Assembly (NCBI RefSeq): GCF_021602025.1
Contig: NZ_BQHW01000025.1
Location: 1-64,000, forward strand
DNA length: 64,000 nucleotides
Direction of reading: 5' to 3'
Origin: Pseudomonas ceruminis
GTDB lineage: Bacteria > Pseudomonadota > Gammaproteobacteria > Pseudomonadales > Pseudomonadaceae
Shown here piece by piece: positions 1 to 8,197 of the stretch. The translations under genes and the position numbers were made by a program. Positions within the stretch are counted from its first letter, which is position 1. Every line of letters begins with the position of its first letter. The notes under the pieces were generated by a model, which saw only the letters and a program-made list of their open reading frames with translations, had not been told where the DNA came from and did not search any database.

Positions 1-38
1 GCGGGCCGAACCAGACCCGGACCAAGGGTAAAGGCTAG
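1..38 (+). CDS. rimK: 3' end of rimK (ribosomal protein S6--L-glutamate ligase), cut by the window edge
   Basis: The reading frame starting at base 3 encodes [11 protein letters not shown] and stops at 36-38. The two longer copies downstream place this peptide at the C-terminus of an ATP-grasp RimK ([23 protein letters not shown]). RimK adds glutamates to the C-terminus of ribosomal protein S6. Because the same 296-bp segment repeats twice more, this end may belong to the intact gene or to yet another repeat copy; the window edge prevents a decision. Confidence 0.6.
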   Translation, partial: GPNQTRTKGKG

Positions 39-53
39 GCTGGCTTTGCCGGC

Positions 54-127
54 CTCTTCGCGGGGCAAGCCCGCTCCCACAGATTCAGTGTTAGGGTTCT
101 GTGGGAGCGGGCTTGCCCCGCGAAGAG
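54..127. repeat. REP inverted pair (BIME), unit 1
   Basis: Two 29-base arms (54-82 and 99-127) are perfect inverted copies around a 16-base loop. The arms carry the P. putida-type REP core GGGGCAAGCCCGCTCCCAC. Such an element downstream of a gene can end transcripts or protect their 3' ends. Here the right arm abuts rimK sequence directly. Confidence 0.9.
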
Positions 128-334
128 ATTCGGGCGGCCAAGGTGATGGGCTTGAGCGTGGCCGGTGTGGATATCCTGCGCTCCAACCACGGGCCGTTGG
201 TGATGGAGGTCAACTCTTCACCGGGCCTGGAAGGTATCGAAGTGACCACCGGCAAGAACGTGGCCGGGATGATCATCGAGCACCTGGAGAAGAACGGCGG
301 GCCGAACCAGACCCGGACCAAGGGTAAAGGCTAG
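128..334 (+). pseudogene. rimK: rimK C-terminal fragment, copy 1
   Basis: This holds 68 codons plus a stop, beginning [17 protein letters not shown] and ending TRTKGKG. It matches the C-terminal part of the RimK ATP-grasp domain, including the metal-binding MEVNSSPG motif. It has no start codon of its own within rimK sequence; an upstream GTG in the REP (101) would give a 77-residue hybrid peptide, for which I see no evidence of translation. It is a duplication product and cannot be a working ligase. Confidence 0.85.
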
Positions 335-349
335 GCTGGCTTTGCCGGC

Positions 350-423
350 CTCTTCGCGGGGCAAGCCCGCTCCCACAGATTCAGTATTAGGGTTCTGTGG
401 GAGCGGGCTTGCCCCGCGAAGAG
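350..423. repeat. REP inverted pair (BIME), unit 2
   Basis: This repeats the structure of unit 1 with arms 350-378 and 395-423. Its loop carries the single base change seen between units (GTATTAG instead of GTGTTAG). Confidence 0.9.
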
Positions 424-630
424 ATTCGGGCGGCCAAGGTGATGGGCTTGAGCGTGGCCGGTGTGGATATCCTGCGCTCCAACCACGGGCCGTTGGTGAT
501 GGAGGTCAACTCTTCACCGGGCCTGGAAGGTATCGAAGTGACCACCGGCAAGAACGTGGCCGGGATGATCATCGAGCACCTGGAGAAGAACGGCGGGCCG
601 AACCAGACCCGGACCAAGGGTAAAGGCTAG
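424..630 (+). pseudogene. rimK: rimK C-terminal fragment, copy 2
   Basis: This is an exact repeat of the fragment at 128-334, 296 bases further on, with the same 68 codons and stop. It lies between the second and third REP pairs. The absence of visible decay between the copies points to a recent duplication or to an assembly artefact. Confidence 0.85.
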
Positions 631-642
631 GCTGGCTTTGCC

Positions 643-722
643 GGCCTCTTCGCGGGGCAAGCCCGCTCCCACAGATTCAGTGTTAGGGTTCTGTGGGAGC
701 GGGCTTGCCCCGCGAAGAGGCC
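643..722. repeat. REP inverted pair (BIME), unit 3, intact outer ends
   Basis: Arms 643-674 and 691-722 pair over 32 bases, because here the right arm keeps the outer GCC that units 1 and 2 have lost to rimK sequence. This is therefore the original downstream edge of the rimK 3' region. It lies between rimK (plus strand) and envZ (minus strand, ending at 741), which are convergent, and may act as a two-way terminator. Confidence 0.9.
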
Positions 723-740
723 AGAAAATGCCGGTACAGA

Positions 741-2054
741 TCAAACAGCGTTTCGCGGCAGTAAAAGCCCCAACGGCAAGCGCACCCGCGCCTCGATCCC
801 ACCGCCAGACCTGTTACGCAATTCCACATTCCCGCCATGTTGCGCTGCAATCCGCTTGACGATCGCCAGCCCCAAGCCAGTGCCTTTGCCACCTCGGGCA
901 CGGTCGCCGCGAATGAACGGGTTGAAGATGGTTTCCAGCTCCGACTCGTCGATCCCGGTGCCTCGGTCAAGCACGCTGAGCACCACATAGGGCGCACTCT
1001 CATCGCCCGAGACATAAGCAGCCACCTCGACCCCCTTGCCCGCATGATGCAGGGCATTGCCAATCAGGTTGCCCAGCATGCGCTTGAGCGAAACACGGCG
1101 CAGCGGGAACGGCGGGATTGGCTCCAGGCACAGGCGCACACGCTCGTCCGGTTGGTTGTACGGCGCTACCACCTCGCGCACCAGGTCAGCCAGGTCGACT
1201 TCTTCTACCGGTTCGTCGCGGCCATCGCGGATAAAGGCCAGGAACTGATCGAGAATCGCGTCCATATCCTCGATGTCGCGCACCATGTCGTCGCTCAGCT
1301 CGCTGTCGCTGCCCAGCAATGACAACGACAGCCGCAGGCGTGTCAGCGGCGTGCGCAGGTCGTGGGAAACACCGGCCAGCATCAGCTCGCGCTCACGCCC
1401 GGCCTGCTCGACGTCCTCGGCCATCTGGTTGAACGCCCGATAGACCTCGGTCATCTCGCTCGGTGTATCACTGATCGGCAACCGCACGCTACGGCCCTGG
1501 CCTAACTGGCGGGCAGCGAATACCAGGCGCTTGAGCGGCTGGTTGAGTTGGCGAACGAAGATCCAGGCCGACGCGGTAGACAGCAGGCCAATAGCCAGGA
1601 ACCAGCCGAGCACGTTCCAGATTTTCTGGCCACGCAGCGGGTGCGGGTACAGCGGCACTTTCAGCCAGCCAGGGCCAAGGCTGGGCGCATTCACCCACAA
1701 TGCCGGCGGTGCATGGATGCGCAAGCGTACTTCAGTGTCTTCGCCCAGCTCGGCCTGCATCTGCCGCTGGTAGATTTCGCTGTAAGGCCAGTGTTGTTCG
1801 CCTTCCGGAACACCAGAGCCGGTCACCCGGATCAGGCCTGCGGCTTCGGCAATCTTGTCGCGGTTTTCTTCGTCCGCTGCCCAATAGGCTCGCAGGGTCA
1901 GCGCGACACCATGGCTGTATTGCCGATCGACCAGCACGTCCTCGTTCATTAGCAGGTAGACCAGGGTCAGCGCCTTGGAGAACAGGACAACGATCAGCAC
2001 CAGCCACAGCGTGCGGGCGAAGAAGCTTTGCGGGAACCAGAGCGGTGTTTTCAT
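741..2054 (-). CDS. envZ: Osmolarity sensor histidine kinase EnvZ
   Basis: This is an inner-membrane sensor kinase that phosphorylates OmpR. The start chosen at 2054 gives 437 residues beginning MKTPLWFPQSFFARTLW, the usual Pseudomonas N-terminus. An ATG at 2102 would add 16 residues and overlap ompR. Two membrane helices (about 13-36 and 147-168) flank a periplasmic domain and are followed by a HAMP segment. The phosphoacceptor is His231 in SHDLRTPL. The ATP-binding part shows NLIGNALHH, DRGTGID and GKGTGLGLAIV. It lies 13 bases downstream of ompR in one operon. All kinase motifs are intact. Confidence 0.95.
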   Translation of the reverse strand: MKTPLWFPQSFFARTLWLVLIVVLFSKALTLVYLLMNEDVLVDRQYSHGVALTLRAYWAADEENRDKIAEAAGLIRVTGSGVPEGEQHWPYSEIYQRQMQAELGEDTEVRLRIHAPPALWVNAPSLGPGWLKVPLYPHPLRGQKIWNVLGWFLAIGLLSTASAWIFVRQLNQPLKRLVFAARQLGQGRSVRLPISDTPSEMTEVYRAFNQMAEDVEQAGRERELMLAGVSHDLRTPLTRLRLSLSLLGSDSELSDDMVRDIEDMDAILDQFLAFIRDGRDEPVEEVDLADLVREVVAPYNQPDERVRLCLEPIPPFPLRRVSLKRMLGNLIGNALHHAGKGVEVAAYVSGDESAPYVVLSVLDRGTGIDESELETIFNPFIRGDRARGGKGTGLGLAIVKRIAAQHGGNVELRNRSGGGIEARVRLPLGLLLPRNAV

Positions 2055-2067
2055 CGACGGCGCGGCA

Positions 2068-2808
2068 TCATTTGCCGGCGTTTCCGTCTGGCACGAAGAC
2101 ATAGCCCACGCCCCAGACGGTCTGGATATAGCGCGGCTTGGAAGGGTCCGGTTCGATCATGCGGCGCAGGCGCGAGATCTGTACGTCGATGGAGCGCTCC
2201 AGGGCATCCCATTCACGACCACGGGCCAGGTTCATCAGCTTGTCGCGGGTCAGCGGCTCGCGGGCGTGCATTACCAGCGCCTTGAGCACCGCGAACTCGC
2301 CGGTGGTGAGCATGTGCACTTCATCGCCGCGCTTGAGCTCGCGGGTGCCCAGCGAAAGCTCGTAATCGCCGAACGTGACCGACTCGTCTTCGCTGCCCGG
2401 GGCACCCGGCACGCTCGGCGCCTGGCGGCGCAGCACGGCCTTGACCCGCGCCATCAGCTCGTCCGGGTTGAACGGCTTGCCCAGGTAGTCGTCGGCGCCC
2501 AGTTCCAGCCCCTTGATGCGGCTGAGCTCGTCGCCCTTGGCGGTGAGCATGATGATCGGGATCTGGTTGTTCGACTGGCGCAGGCGCTTGCACGCTGTCA
2601 GGCCATCTTCCCCTGGCAGCATCAGGTCGAGCACCACCAGGTTGAACACCTCGCGCTGCAGCAGGCGGTCCATCTGTTCGGTATTGGGCACCGCACGGGC
2701 ACGGTAGCCCTTGCTGGTGAAGAAACGTTCCAGCAGGCTGCTGAGCCCCGGATCGTCGTCGACGATGAGAATCTTGTCACCTTCAGCGGTGTTTGCGGTG
2801 CCGGTCAT
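2068..2808 (-). CDS. ompR: Response regulator OmpR
   Basis: This 246-residue regulator has a receiver domain (about 11-125) with the acidic pocket ILIVDDDP and phosphoacceptor Asp61 in VVLDLMLPGEDG. A C-terminal winged helix (about 150-240) ends in RYIQTVWGVGYVFVPDG, typical of the OmpR/PhoB family. It partners EnvZ, encoded just downstream, to control outer-membrane and osmotic responses. The reverse-strand ATG is preceded by an AGGAG-like site (GAGGAGTTATTC). It is transcribed away from tex, so the short 2809-3035 gap holds the promoters for both directions. Confidence 0.96.
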   Translation of the reverse strand: MTGTANTAEGDKILIVDDDPGLSSLLERFFTSKGYRARAVPNTEQMDRLLQREVFNLVVLDLMLPGEDGLTACKRLRQSNNQIPIIMLTAKGDELSRIKGLELGADDYLGKPFNPDELMARVKAVLRRQAPSVPGAPGSEDESVTFGDYELSLGTRELKRGDEVHMLTTGEFAVLKALVMHAREPLTRDKLMNLARGREWDALERSIDVQISRLRRMIEPDPSKPRYIQTVWGVGYVFVPDGNAGK

Positions 2809-3035
2809 GAATAACTCCTCTGATATCGCCGCGCATTATGGCGTAGCCACTGCCACGCGTGCCGTGAGCATTGTTAGCAGATTTTTCCCCCGACGCCAGT
2901 TCCCAGGCGGTTCCGCTGGCCTGGCGCCATCACCGCAAGCCGGCGCCGATGGGTATAATGCCCGGCTTTCCTCCAGCGCCGCTGGGCCAGACAGCACCTT
3001 GCGGCCCCCGTTTTCACAATTGTCAGGTGGTTTAC

Positions 3036-5360
3036 ATGGACAGCATCAACAGCCGTATCGCCGAGGAACTGGGCGTACGCCCACAACAGGTCGAGGCGGC
3101 CGTGGGCCTGTTGGACGAAGGCTCGACCGTGCCCTTCATCGCCCGTTACCGCAAGGAAGTGACCGGTAGCCTGGACGACACCCAGTTGCGCCACCTGGAA
3201 GAGCGCCTGCGCTACCTGCGCGAACTCGACGATCGCCGCGCCAGCATCCTCTCCAGCATCGAGGAACAAGGCAAGCTGACCCCTGAGCTGGCCCGCGAAA
3301 TCAAGCTGGCCGACACCAAGACCCGCCTCGAAGACCTCTACCTGCCCTATAAGCAGAAGCGCCGCACCAAAGGCCAGATTGCCCTCGAAGCCGGCCTCGG
3401 CGAGCTGGCCGACGGCTTGTTCAACGACCCGCAACGGGTTCCGGAAAGCGAAGCAGCGCGCTTCGTCGATGCCGAAAAAGGCGTCGCCGACGTCAAGGCG
3501 GCCCTGGAGGGCGCCAAGTACATCCTCATGGAGCGCTTCGCCGAAGACGCCGCCCTGCTCGACAAGCTGCGAGGTTTCCTCAAGCAGGAAGCGGTGCTCA
3601 GCGCCCGCGTGGTGGCAGGTAAAGAAGAAGAAGGCGCCAAGTTCCGCGATTACTTTGCCCATGACGAGTTGCTGCGCAACGCACCGTCGCACCGCGCCCT
3701 GGCGATTTTCCGTGGCCGCAACGAAGGCGTGCTGAGCGCCTCGCTCAAGGTCGGCGAAGAGCTGCCGGGCACACTGCACCCGTGCGAGGTGATGATCAGC
3801 AATCACTTCGGCCTGGAAAACCGCAACCGCCCGGCCGACAAGTGGCTGGCCGAAGTGGTGCGCTGGACCTGGAAGGTCAAGCTGTATACCCACCTGGAAA
3901 CCGACCTGTTCGGCGAACTGCGTGACAACGCCGAAGGCGAGGCGATCAACGTCTTCGCCCACAACCTGCACGACCTGCTGCTGGCCGCCCCCGCCGGCCC
4001 GCGTGCCACCCTGGGCTTCGACCCGGGCCTGCGCACTGGCTGCAAGGTTGCGGTAGTCGATGCCACCGGCAAACTGCTGGATACCGCCACCGTCTACCCC
4101 CATGCGCCGAAAAACGACTGGGACCGCACGATCTCGGTACTTGCCGCCCTGTGCGCCAAGCATTCGGTAGAGCTGATTGCCATCGGCAACGGCACCGCCA
4201 GCCGCGAGAGCGACAAGTTGATCGCCGAACTGGTCAAGAAGTACCCTGCGCTGAAGATCACCAAGATCATGGTGTCCGAAGCCGGTGCTTCGGTGTATTC
4301 GGCGTCGGAACTGGCCGCCCGTGAATTCCCGGACCTGGACGTGTCGATCCGCGGCGCCGTGTCGATTGCCCGCCGCCTGCAGGACCCGCTCGCCGAACTG
4401 GTGAAGATCGACCCGAAATCCATCGGTGTCGGCCAGTACCAGCATGATGTCTCCCAGGTAAAACTGGCCCGTGGCCTGGACGCCGTGGTCGAGGACTGCG
4501 TGAACGCCGTGGGCGTAGACGTGAACACTGCCTCGGTGGCCCTGCTGACCCGCATCTCCGGCCTCAATGCCACCTTGGCGCAGAACATCGTCGCCCACCG
4601 CGATGCCAATGGCCCGTTCGCTACCCGTGCTGCGTTGAAAAAAGTCAGCCGCCTGGGCGAAAAAACCTTCGAGCAAGCCGCCGGCTTCCTGCGCGTGATG
4701 AACGGCGACAACCCGCTGGACGCCTCTGCCGTTCACCCCGAGGCCTACCCGCTGGTGCAGCGCATCGCCGCCGACACCGGCCGTGACATCCGCTCGCTGA
4801 TTGGCGACAGCGGCTTCCTCAAGCGCCTCGACCCGAAAAAGTTCACCGACGAGACCTTCGGCCTGCCGACCGTCACCGACATCCTGCAGGAACTGGACAA
4901 ACCCGGCCGCGACCCGCGCCCCGAGTTCAAGACCGCAACCTTCCAGGACGGCGTCGAGGACCTCAAGGACCTGGAGCCCGGCATGATCCTCGAAGGCGTG
5001 GTCACCAACGTCACCAACTTCGGTGCCTTCGTCGACATCGGCGTACACCAGGACGGCCTGGTGCACATTTCGGCGTTGTCGGAGAAGTTCGTCAAGGACC
5101 CTCGCGAAGCGGTCAAGGCCGGTGACGTGGTCAAGGTCAAGGTCATGGAGGTGGACATCCCGCGCAAGCGCGTCGGCTTGTCCATGCGCATGAGCGACAC
5201 GCCGGGCGAAAAGGTCGAGGGTAACCGTGGCGGCAACCGTGGCAACGGCGGCAACCGCCAGCAGCAGGCACCGCGCCAGCGTGAAACCGCCACCGCCGCC
5301 CCGGCCAACAACGCCATGGCTGCGCTGTTCGCCAACGCCAAGCAACTGAAGAAGAAGTGA
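3036..5360 (+). CDS. tex: RNA-binding transcriptional accessory protein Tex
   Basis: The start at 3036 gives 774 residues ([14 protein letters not shown]), the normal Tex length, with CAGGTGG in front as a ribosome site. The open frame runs 55 codons further upstream but without Tex-like sequence. Visible parts in order are an N-terminal helical domain, a YqgF-like RNase H fold ([17 protein letters not shown]), helix-hairpin-helix repeats ([34 protein letters not shown]), and a C-terminal S1 RNA-binding domain ([20 protein letters not shown]). A Gly/Asn/Arg-rich tail follows. Tex is a conserved cytoplasmic nucleic-acid-binding protein that affects transcription and stress tolerance. It is followed by a thioesterase gene whose ATG overlaps the tex stop by one base. 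Confidence 0.96.
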   Translation: MDSINSRIAEELGVRPQQVEAAVGLLDEGSTVPFIARYRKEVTGSLDDTQLRHLEERLRYLRELDDRRASILSSIEEQGKLTPELAREIKLADTKTRLEDLYLPYKQKRRTKGQIALEAGLGELADGLFNDPQRVPESEAARFVDAEKGVADVKAALEGAKYILMERFAEDAALLDKLRGFLKQEAVLSARVVAGKEEEGAKFRDYFAHDELLRNAPSHRALAIFRGRNEGVLSASLKVGEELPGTLHPCEVMISNHFGLENRNRPADKWLAEVVRWTWKVKLYTHLETDLFGELRDNAEGEAINVFAHNLHDLLLAAPAGPRATLGFDPGLRTGCKVAVVDATGKLLDTATVYPHAPKNDWDRTISVLAALCAKHSVELIAIGNGTASRESDKLIAELVKKYPALKITKIMVSEAGASVYSASELAAREFPDLDVSIRGAVSIARRLQDPLAELVKIDPKSIGVGQYQHDVSQVKLARGLDAVVEDCVNAVGVDVNTASVALLTRISGLNATLAQNIVAHRDANGPFATRAALKKVSRLGEKTFEQAAGFLRVMNGDNPLDASAVHPEAYPLVQRIAADTGRDIRSLIGDSGFLKRLDPKKFTDETFGLPTVTDILQELDKPGRDPRPEFKTATFQDGVEDLKDLEPGMILEGVVTNVTNFGAFVDIGVHQDGLVHISALSEKFVKDPREAVKAGDVVKVKVMEVDIPRKRVGLSMRMSDTPGEKVEGNRGGNRGNGGNRQQQAPRQRETATAAPANNAMAALFANAKQLKKK

Positions 5361-5743
5361 TGGACATCCCCAAGGAGCTCGTCGAAAGCGCCTACAGCCA
5401 GCTCCTCGGCTGCCGCCTGCAACGCCTGGACACAGGGGTAGCAGAGGTAGCCCTGGCGCTGGAGCCGCACCTGCGTAACCGTGGCCAGAAGCTGCACGGC
5501 GGGGCCATCTTCAGCCTGGTGGACATCGCCATGGGGCTGGCCTGCTCGGCCAGCCATGGCTTCGACCAGCAGAGCGTAACCATCGAATGCAAGATCAACT
5601 ACATGCGTGCGATCAGCGACGGGGAGGTGCTGTGCACCGCCCGCGTTCTGCACGCTGGGCGCCGCACCCTGGTGGTCGACGCCGACGTAGTCCAAGGCGA
5701 CAAGCTGGTGGCAAAAGCGCAAGGAACCTTTGCGGTTCTCTAG
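5360..5743 (+). CDS. PaaI-family hotdog-fold thioesterase
   Basis: This is a small cytoplasmic protein of 127 residues with the hotdog signature HGGAIFSLVDIAMGLAC, in which Gly-Gly and the following acidic residue belong to the acyl-CoA thioesterase active site of the PaaI/YdiI group. Its ATG at 5360 shares the final base of the tex TGA (tgATG), so translation is probably coupled; a GTG at 5357 is the alternative start. The substrate cannot be read from the sequence: phenylacetyl-CoA-type, hydroxybenzoyl-CoA or general housekeeping acyl-CoA hydrolysis are all possible. No paa genes lie nearby. Confidence 0.85.
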   Translation: MDIPKELVESAYSQLLGCRLQRLDTGVAEVALALEPHLRNRGQKLHGGAIFSLVDIAMGLACSASHGFDQQSVTIECKINYMRAISDGEVLCTARVLHAGRRTLVVDADVVQGDKLVAKAQGTFAVL

Positions 5744-5771
5744 CTCACCAAGCGGTATCTGCGGTATTTTT

Positions 5772-5793
5772 CGGCAGTGCGCTGGCACTGCCG
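5772..5793. terminator. Stem-loop between thioesterase gene and gshA
   Basis: CGGCAGTGC and GCACTGCCG pair perfectly around a 4-base loop, 28 bases after the thioesterase stop. No U-run follows on the plus strand, so it is at best a weak terminator. A second small palindrome (CCCCA-TAT-TGGGG, 5860-5872) lies 25 bases before the gshA start and could be an operator or a leader hairpin. Confidence 0.4.
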
Positions 5794-5897
5794 GAACCGC
5801 GTAAACCAGGCGACAACGCCAGTTCCTTTCTTCCTACCCTTGTAGACCGTCAACTCTACCCCCATATTGGGGCGACTGATGCGTGAAGGAATCCATC

Positions 5898-7475
5898 TTG
5901 AGCGACCTCCTCAACCGCCGCCTGAGCCTGCTCGGCGCCAATCTTCCCCTGCTCAAGCAGTGCCTGCACGGTATTGAGCGCGAATGCCTGCGCGTGACCG
6001 ACGAAGGTCGCCTGGCCCAGACCCCGCATCCTGAAAACCTGGGTTCGGCGCTGACCAACGAGCAGATCACCACCGATTATTCCGAGTCGCTGCTGGAGTT
6101 CATCACCCCGGCGCTGCCCGACCCGGCCAAGGTGCTCGAAAACCTCGAGCAAACCCACCGCTTCGTCTACAGCAAGCTCGCCGACGAGTACCTGTGGAGC
6201 CCATCGATGCCGTGCACACTGCCTGCCGAGGAGGATATCCCGATCGCCGAGTACGGCACCTCGAACATCGGCAAGCTCAAGCACGTCTACCGCAAGGGCC
6301 TGGCCCTGCGCTACGGCCGCACCATGCAGTGCATTGCCGGCATCCACTACAACTTCTCGTTGCCAGAGGCGCTGTGGCCATTGCTGCGCGCCGCCGAAGG
6401 CAGTGAAGAAAGCGACCGCGACTTCCAGTCCTCGGCCTACATTGCCTTGATCCGCAACTTCCGCCGCTACAGCTGGCTGCTGATGTACCTGTTCGGCGCC
6501 TCGCCGGCACTGGACAAAGGCTTCCTGCGCGGCCGCCCGCACCAGCTCGAAGAACTGGACGCCGAAACCCTGTTCCTGCCCTACGCCACCAGCCTGCGCA
6601 TGAGCGACCTGGGTTACCAGAGCAACGCCCAGGCCGGCCTCACACCTTGCTACAACAACCTGGCCAGCTATACCGACAGCCTGCGCAAGGCGGTGGGCAC
6701 GCCCTACCCGCCGTATGTCGAGATCGGCACCCATGTCGACGGCGAGTGGGTGCAGCTGAACACCAACATCCTGCAGATCGAGAACGAGTACTACTCGAAC
6801 ATCCGTCCCAAGCGCGTCACCTATACCGGCGAACGGCCAATCCAGGCCCTGTCCTCGCGCGGCGTACAGTATGTCGAGGTGCGTTGCCTGGACATCAACC
6901 CGTTCCTGCCGGTAGGGATCGACCTGACCGAGGCACGCTTCCTCGATGCGTTCCTGCTGTTCTGCGCCCTGGAAGACAGCCCACAGCTGGACAACGGCGA
7001 ATGTGGCCAGTGCACCAGCAACTTCCTTGCGGTGGTCAAGGAAGGTCGGCGCCCGGGCCTGCAGTTGCACCGCGACGGGCAGCCGGTTGCACTCAAGGCC
7101 TGGGCCAGCGAACTGATTGGCCGCATCGGGCAACTGGCCGAGCTGCTCGACCAGGCCCACGGTGGCGAAGAACATGCCAAGGCCCTGGAGGCTCAGCAGG
7201 CCAAGGTCGACGATGCTTCGTTGACCCCTTCTGCCCAGGTGCTGGCACGTATGACCGAACATGACGAAAGCTTCGTCCAGTTCTCCCTGCGCCAAAGCCG
7301 CATCCATGCCGAAACCTTCCGCGAGCAGCCGCTGCCAGCCGAACGCCAGCAGGCCTATGAGGCCCTGGCCCGCGACTCGCTGGCAGAGCAGTCGCGCCTG
7401 GAGCAGCAGGAAGTCGGCGACTTCGACCTGTTCGTCGGTGCCTATCAGGCCAGCATCCTGGCGATCAGCAACTGA
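5898..7475 (+). CDS. gshA: Glutamate--cysteine ligase
   Basis: This enzyme joins glutamate and cysteine using ATP, the first and controlling step of glutathione synthesis, in the cytoplasm. I chose the TTG at 5898 ([13 protein letters not shown]) because AAGGA lies seven bases before it; a GTG at 5883 would add five residues. The result is 525 residues, close to the 518 of the E. coli enzyme. Family landmarks include the N-terminal [31 protein letters not shown] and the central [15 protein letters not shown]. It ends in a one-base overlap with the next gene. Its position beside a long organosulfur region fits glutathione as a major cysteine sink. Confidence 0.95.
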   Translation: MSDLLNRRLSLLGANLPLLKQCLHGIERECLRVTDEGRLAQTPHPENLGSALTNEQITTDYSESLLEFITPALPDPAKVLENLEQTHRFVYSKLADEYLWSPSMPCTLPAEEDIPIAEYGTSNIGKLKHVYRKGLALRYGRTMQCIAGIHYNFSLPEALWPLLRAAEGSEESDRDFQSSAYIALIRNFRRYSWLLMYLFGASPALDKGFLRGRPHQLEELDAETLFLPYATSLRMSDLGYQSNAQAGLTPCYNNLASYTDSLRKAVGTPYPPYVEIGTHVDGEWVQLNTNILQIENEYYSNIRPKRVTYTGERPIQALSSRGVQYVEVRCLDINPFLPVGIDLTEARFLDAFLLFCALEDSPQLDNGECGQCTSNFLAVVKEGRRPGLQLHRDGQPVALKAWASELIGRIGQLAELLDQAHGGEEHAKALEAQQAKVDDASLTPSAQVLARMTEHDESFVQFSLRQSRIHAETFREQPLPAERQQAYEALARDSLAEQSRLEQQEVGDFDLFVGAYQASILAISN

Positions 7476-8110
7476 TGAGCCGCACCGCCACCGCGCGCAA
7501 GCCACGCGCCAGCAGCCAGGCCAGGATCGACGCGATCCTGGCCGCAGCGCGCGAGCTATTGGCCGGGCAAGGGGTGGCAGCGTTGTCGATCTATAGCGTG
7601 GCCGAGCGGGCGCAGATTCCACCGTCGTCGGTGTACCACTTCTTCGCCAGCGTTCCGGCGCTGCTGGAGGCGCTGACGGCCGATGTGCACCGGGCGTTTC
7701 GCGAGGCATTGAGCGCGCCGATCGACAGCAGTGCATTCAACTCCTGGCATGAGCTTTCGCGGTTGATCGAGCAGCGCATGCTCGACATCTACAACGAGGA
7801 TGCCGCCGCGCGGCAGTTGATTCTGGCGCAGCACGGCCTGAGCGAGGTGGTGCAGGCAGACCGTCTGCACGACATGGAGCTGGGCGAGCTGATGCACAGG
7901 CTGTTCGACCAGCACTTCCAACTGCCGATGATGCCGACCGATGTCGATGTATTTGCCTTGGCCATGGAGTTGAGCGACCGGGTGTATGCCCGCTCGATGC
8001 AGCTGCATGAACAAATCACCCCGCGTATGGCAGAGGAAGGCATGCGGGTATTCGAGGCGTATCTGGGGCTCTACCTGCCGCCGTTTCTGAATAAACGCCA
8101 CAGACACTGA
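7475..8110 (+). CDS. TetR/AcrR-family transcriptional regulator
   Basis: This 211-residue regulator has an N-terminal helix-turn-helix (about 35-60: IYSVAERAQIPPSSVYHFF) preceded by a basic stretch (RTATARKPRASSQARIDAIL). The remaining helical part is the variable ligand-binding and dimer domain. Its ATG overlaps the last base of the gshA TGA, so it is probably made from the gshA transcript. The ligand and targets are unknown. Its co-translation with gshA makes control of gshA itself or of a redox response a reasonable but unproven guess. Confidence 0.88.
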   Translation: MSRTATARKPRASSQARIDAILAAARELLAGQGVAALSIYSVAERAQIPPSSVYHFFASVPALLEALTADVHRAFREALSAPIDSSAFNSWHELSRLIEQRMLDIYNEDAAARQLILAQHGLSEVVQADRLHDMELGELMHRLFDQHFQLPMMPTDVDVFALAMELSDRVYARSMQLHEQITPRMAEEGMRVFEAYLGLYLPPFLNKRHRH

Positions 8111-8197
8111 ACGAGCAACATATAACGCAGTTCGCCTTCGGTCGGACGTTGAAATGGGCGCTCCTTTCCAGCTCTCAGCTCAACGTGGATCACGACC

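Larger units (their letters stand above)
1..722. repeat. Tandem array of 296-bp units (rimK tail plus REP pair)
   Basis: Bases 1, 297 and 593 begin the same sequence, and the identity runs for 296 bases per unit with one difference seen (GTGTTAG at 88-94 and in unit 3, GTATTAG in unit 2). Units 1 and 2 are complete. Unit 3 continues only to about 719, where the sequence leaves the repeat and runs into the envZ end. Each unit holds the last 68 rimK codons and one REP inverted pair. The break between REP and rimK sequence falls exactly at the outer edge of the palindrome. Confidence 0.95.

Noticed and set aside
1-722. CRISPR array
   Set aside because: The repeats are 296 bp with no unique spacers. 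The palindromes are REP elements and no cas genes are present.
46-859. Short repeated open frames in the REP array (93- and 76-residue peptides)
   Set aside because: They are produced by the REP palindrome and the duplicated rimK tail in other frames, without ribosome sites.
2874-5345. Open frame of 823 codons antisense to tex
   Set aside because: It mirrors a fully recognisable Tex with S1 and YqgF domains. Its own translation is low-complexity, Val/Gly/Gln-rich and matches no family; it is the usual antisense opening of GC-rich DNA.
5856-7736. Open frame of 626 codons antisense to gshA
   Set aside because: GshA is certain on the other strand. The frame has no ribosome site and no recognisable motif.
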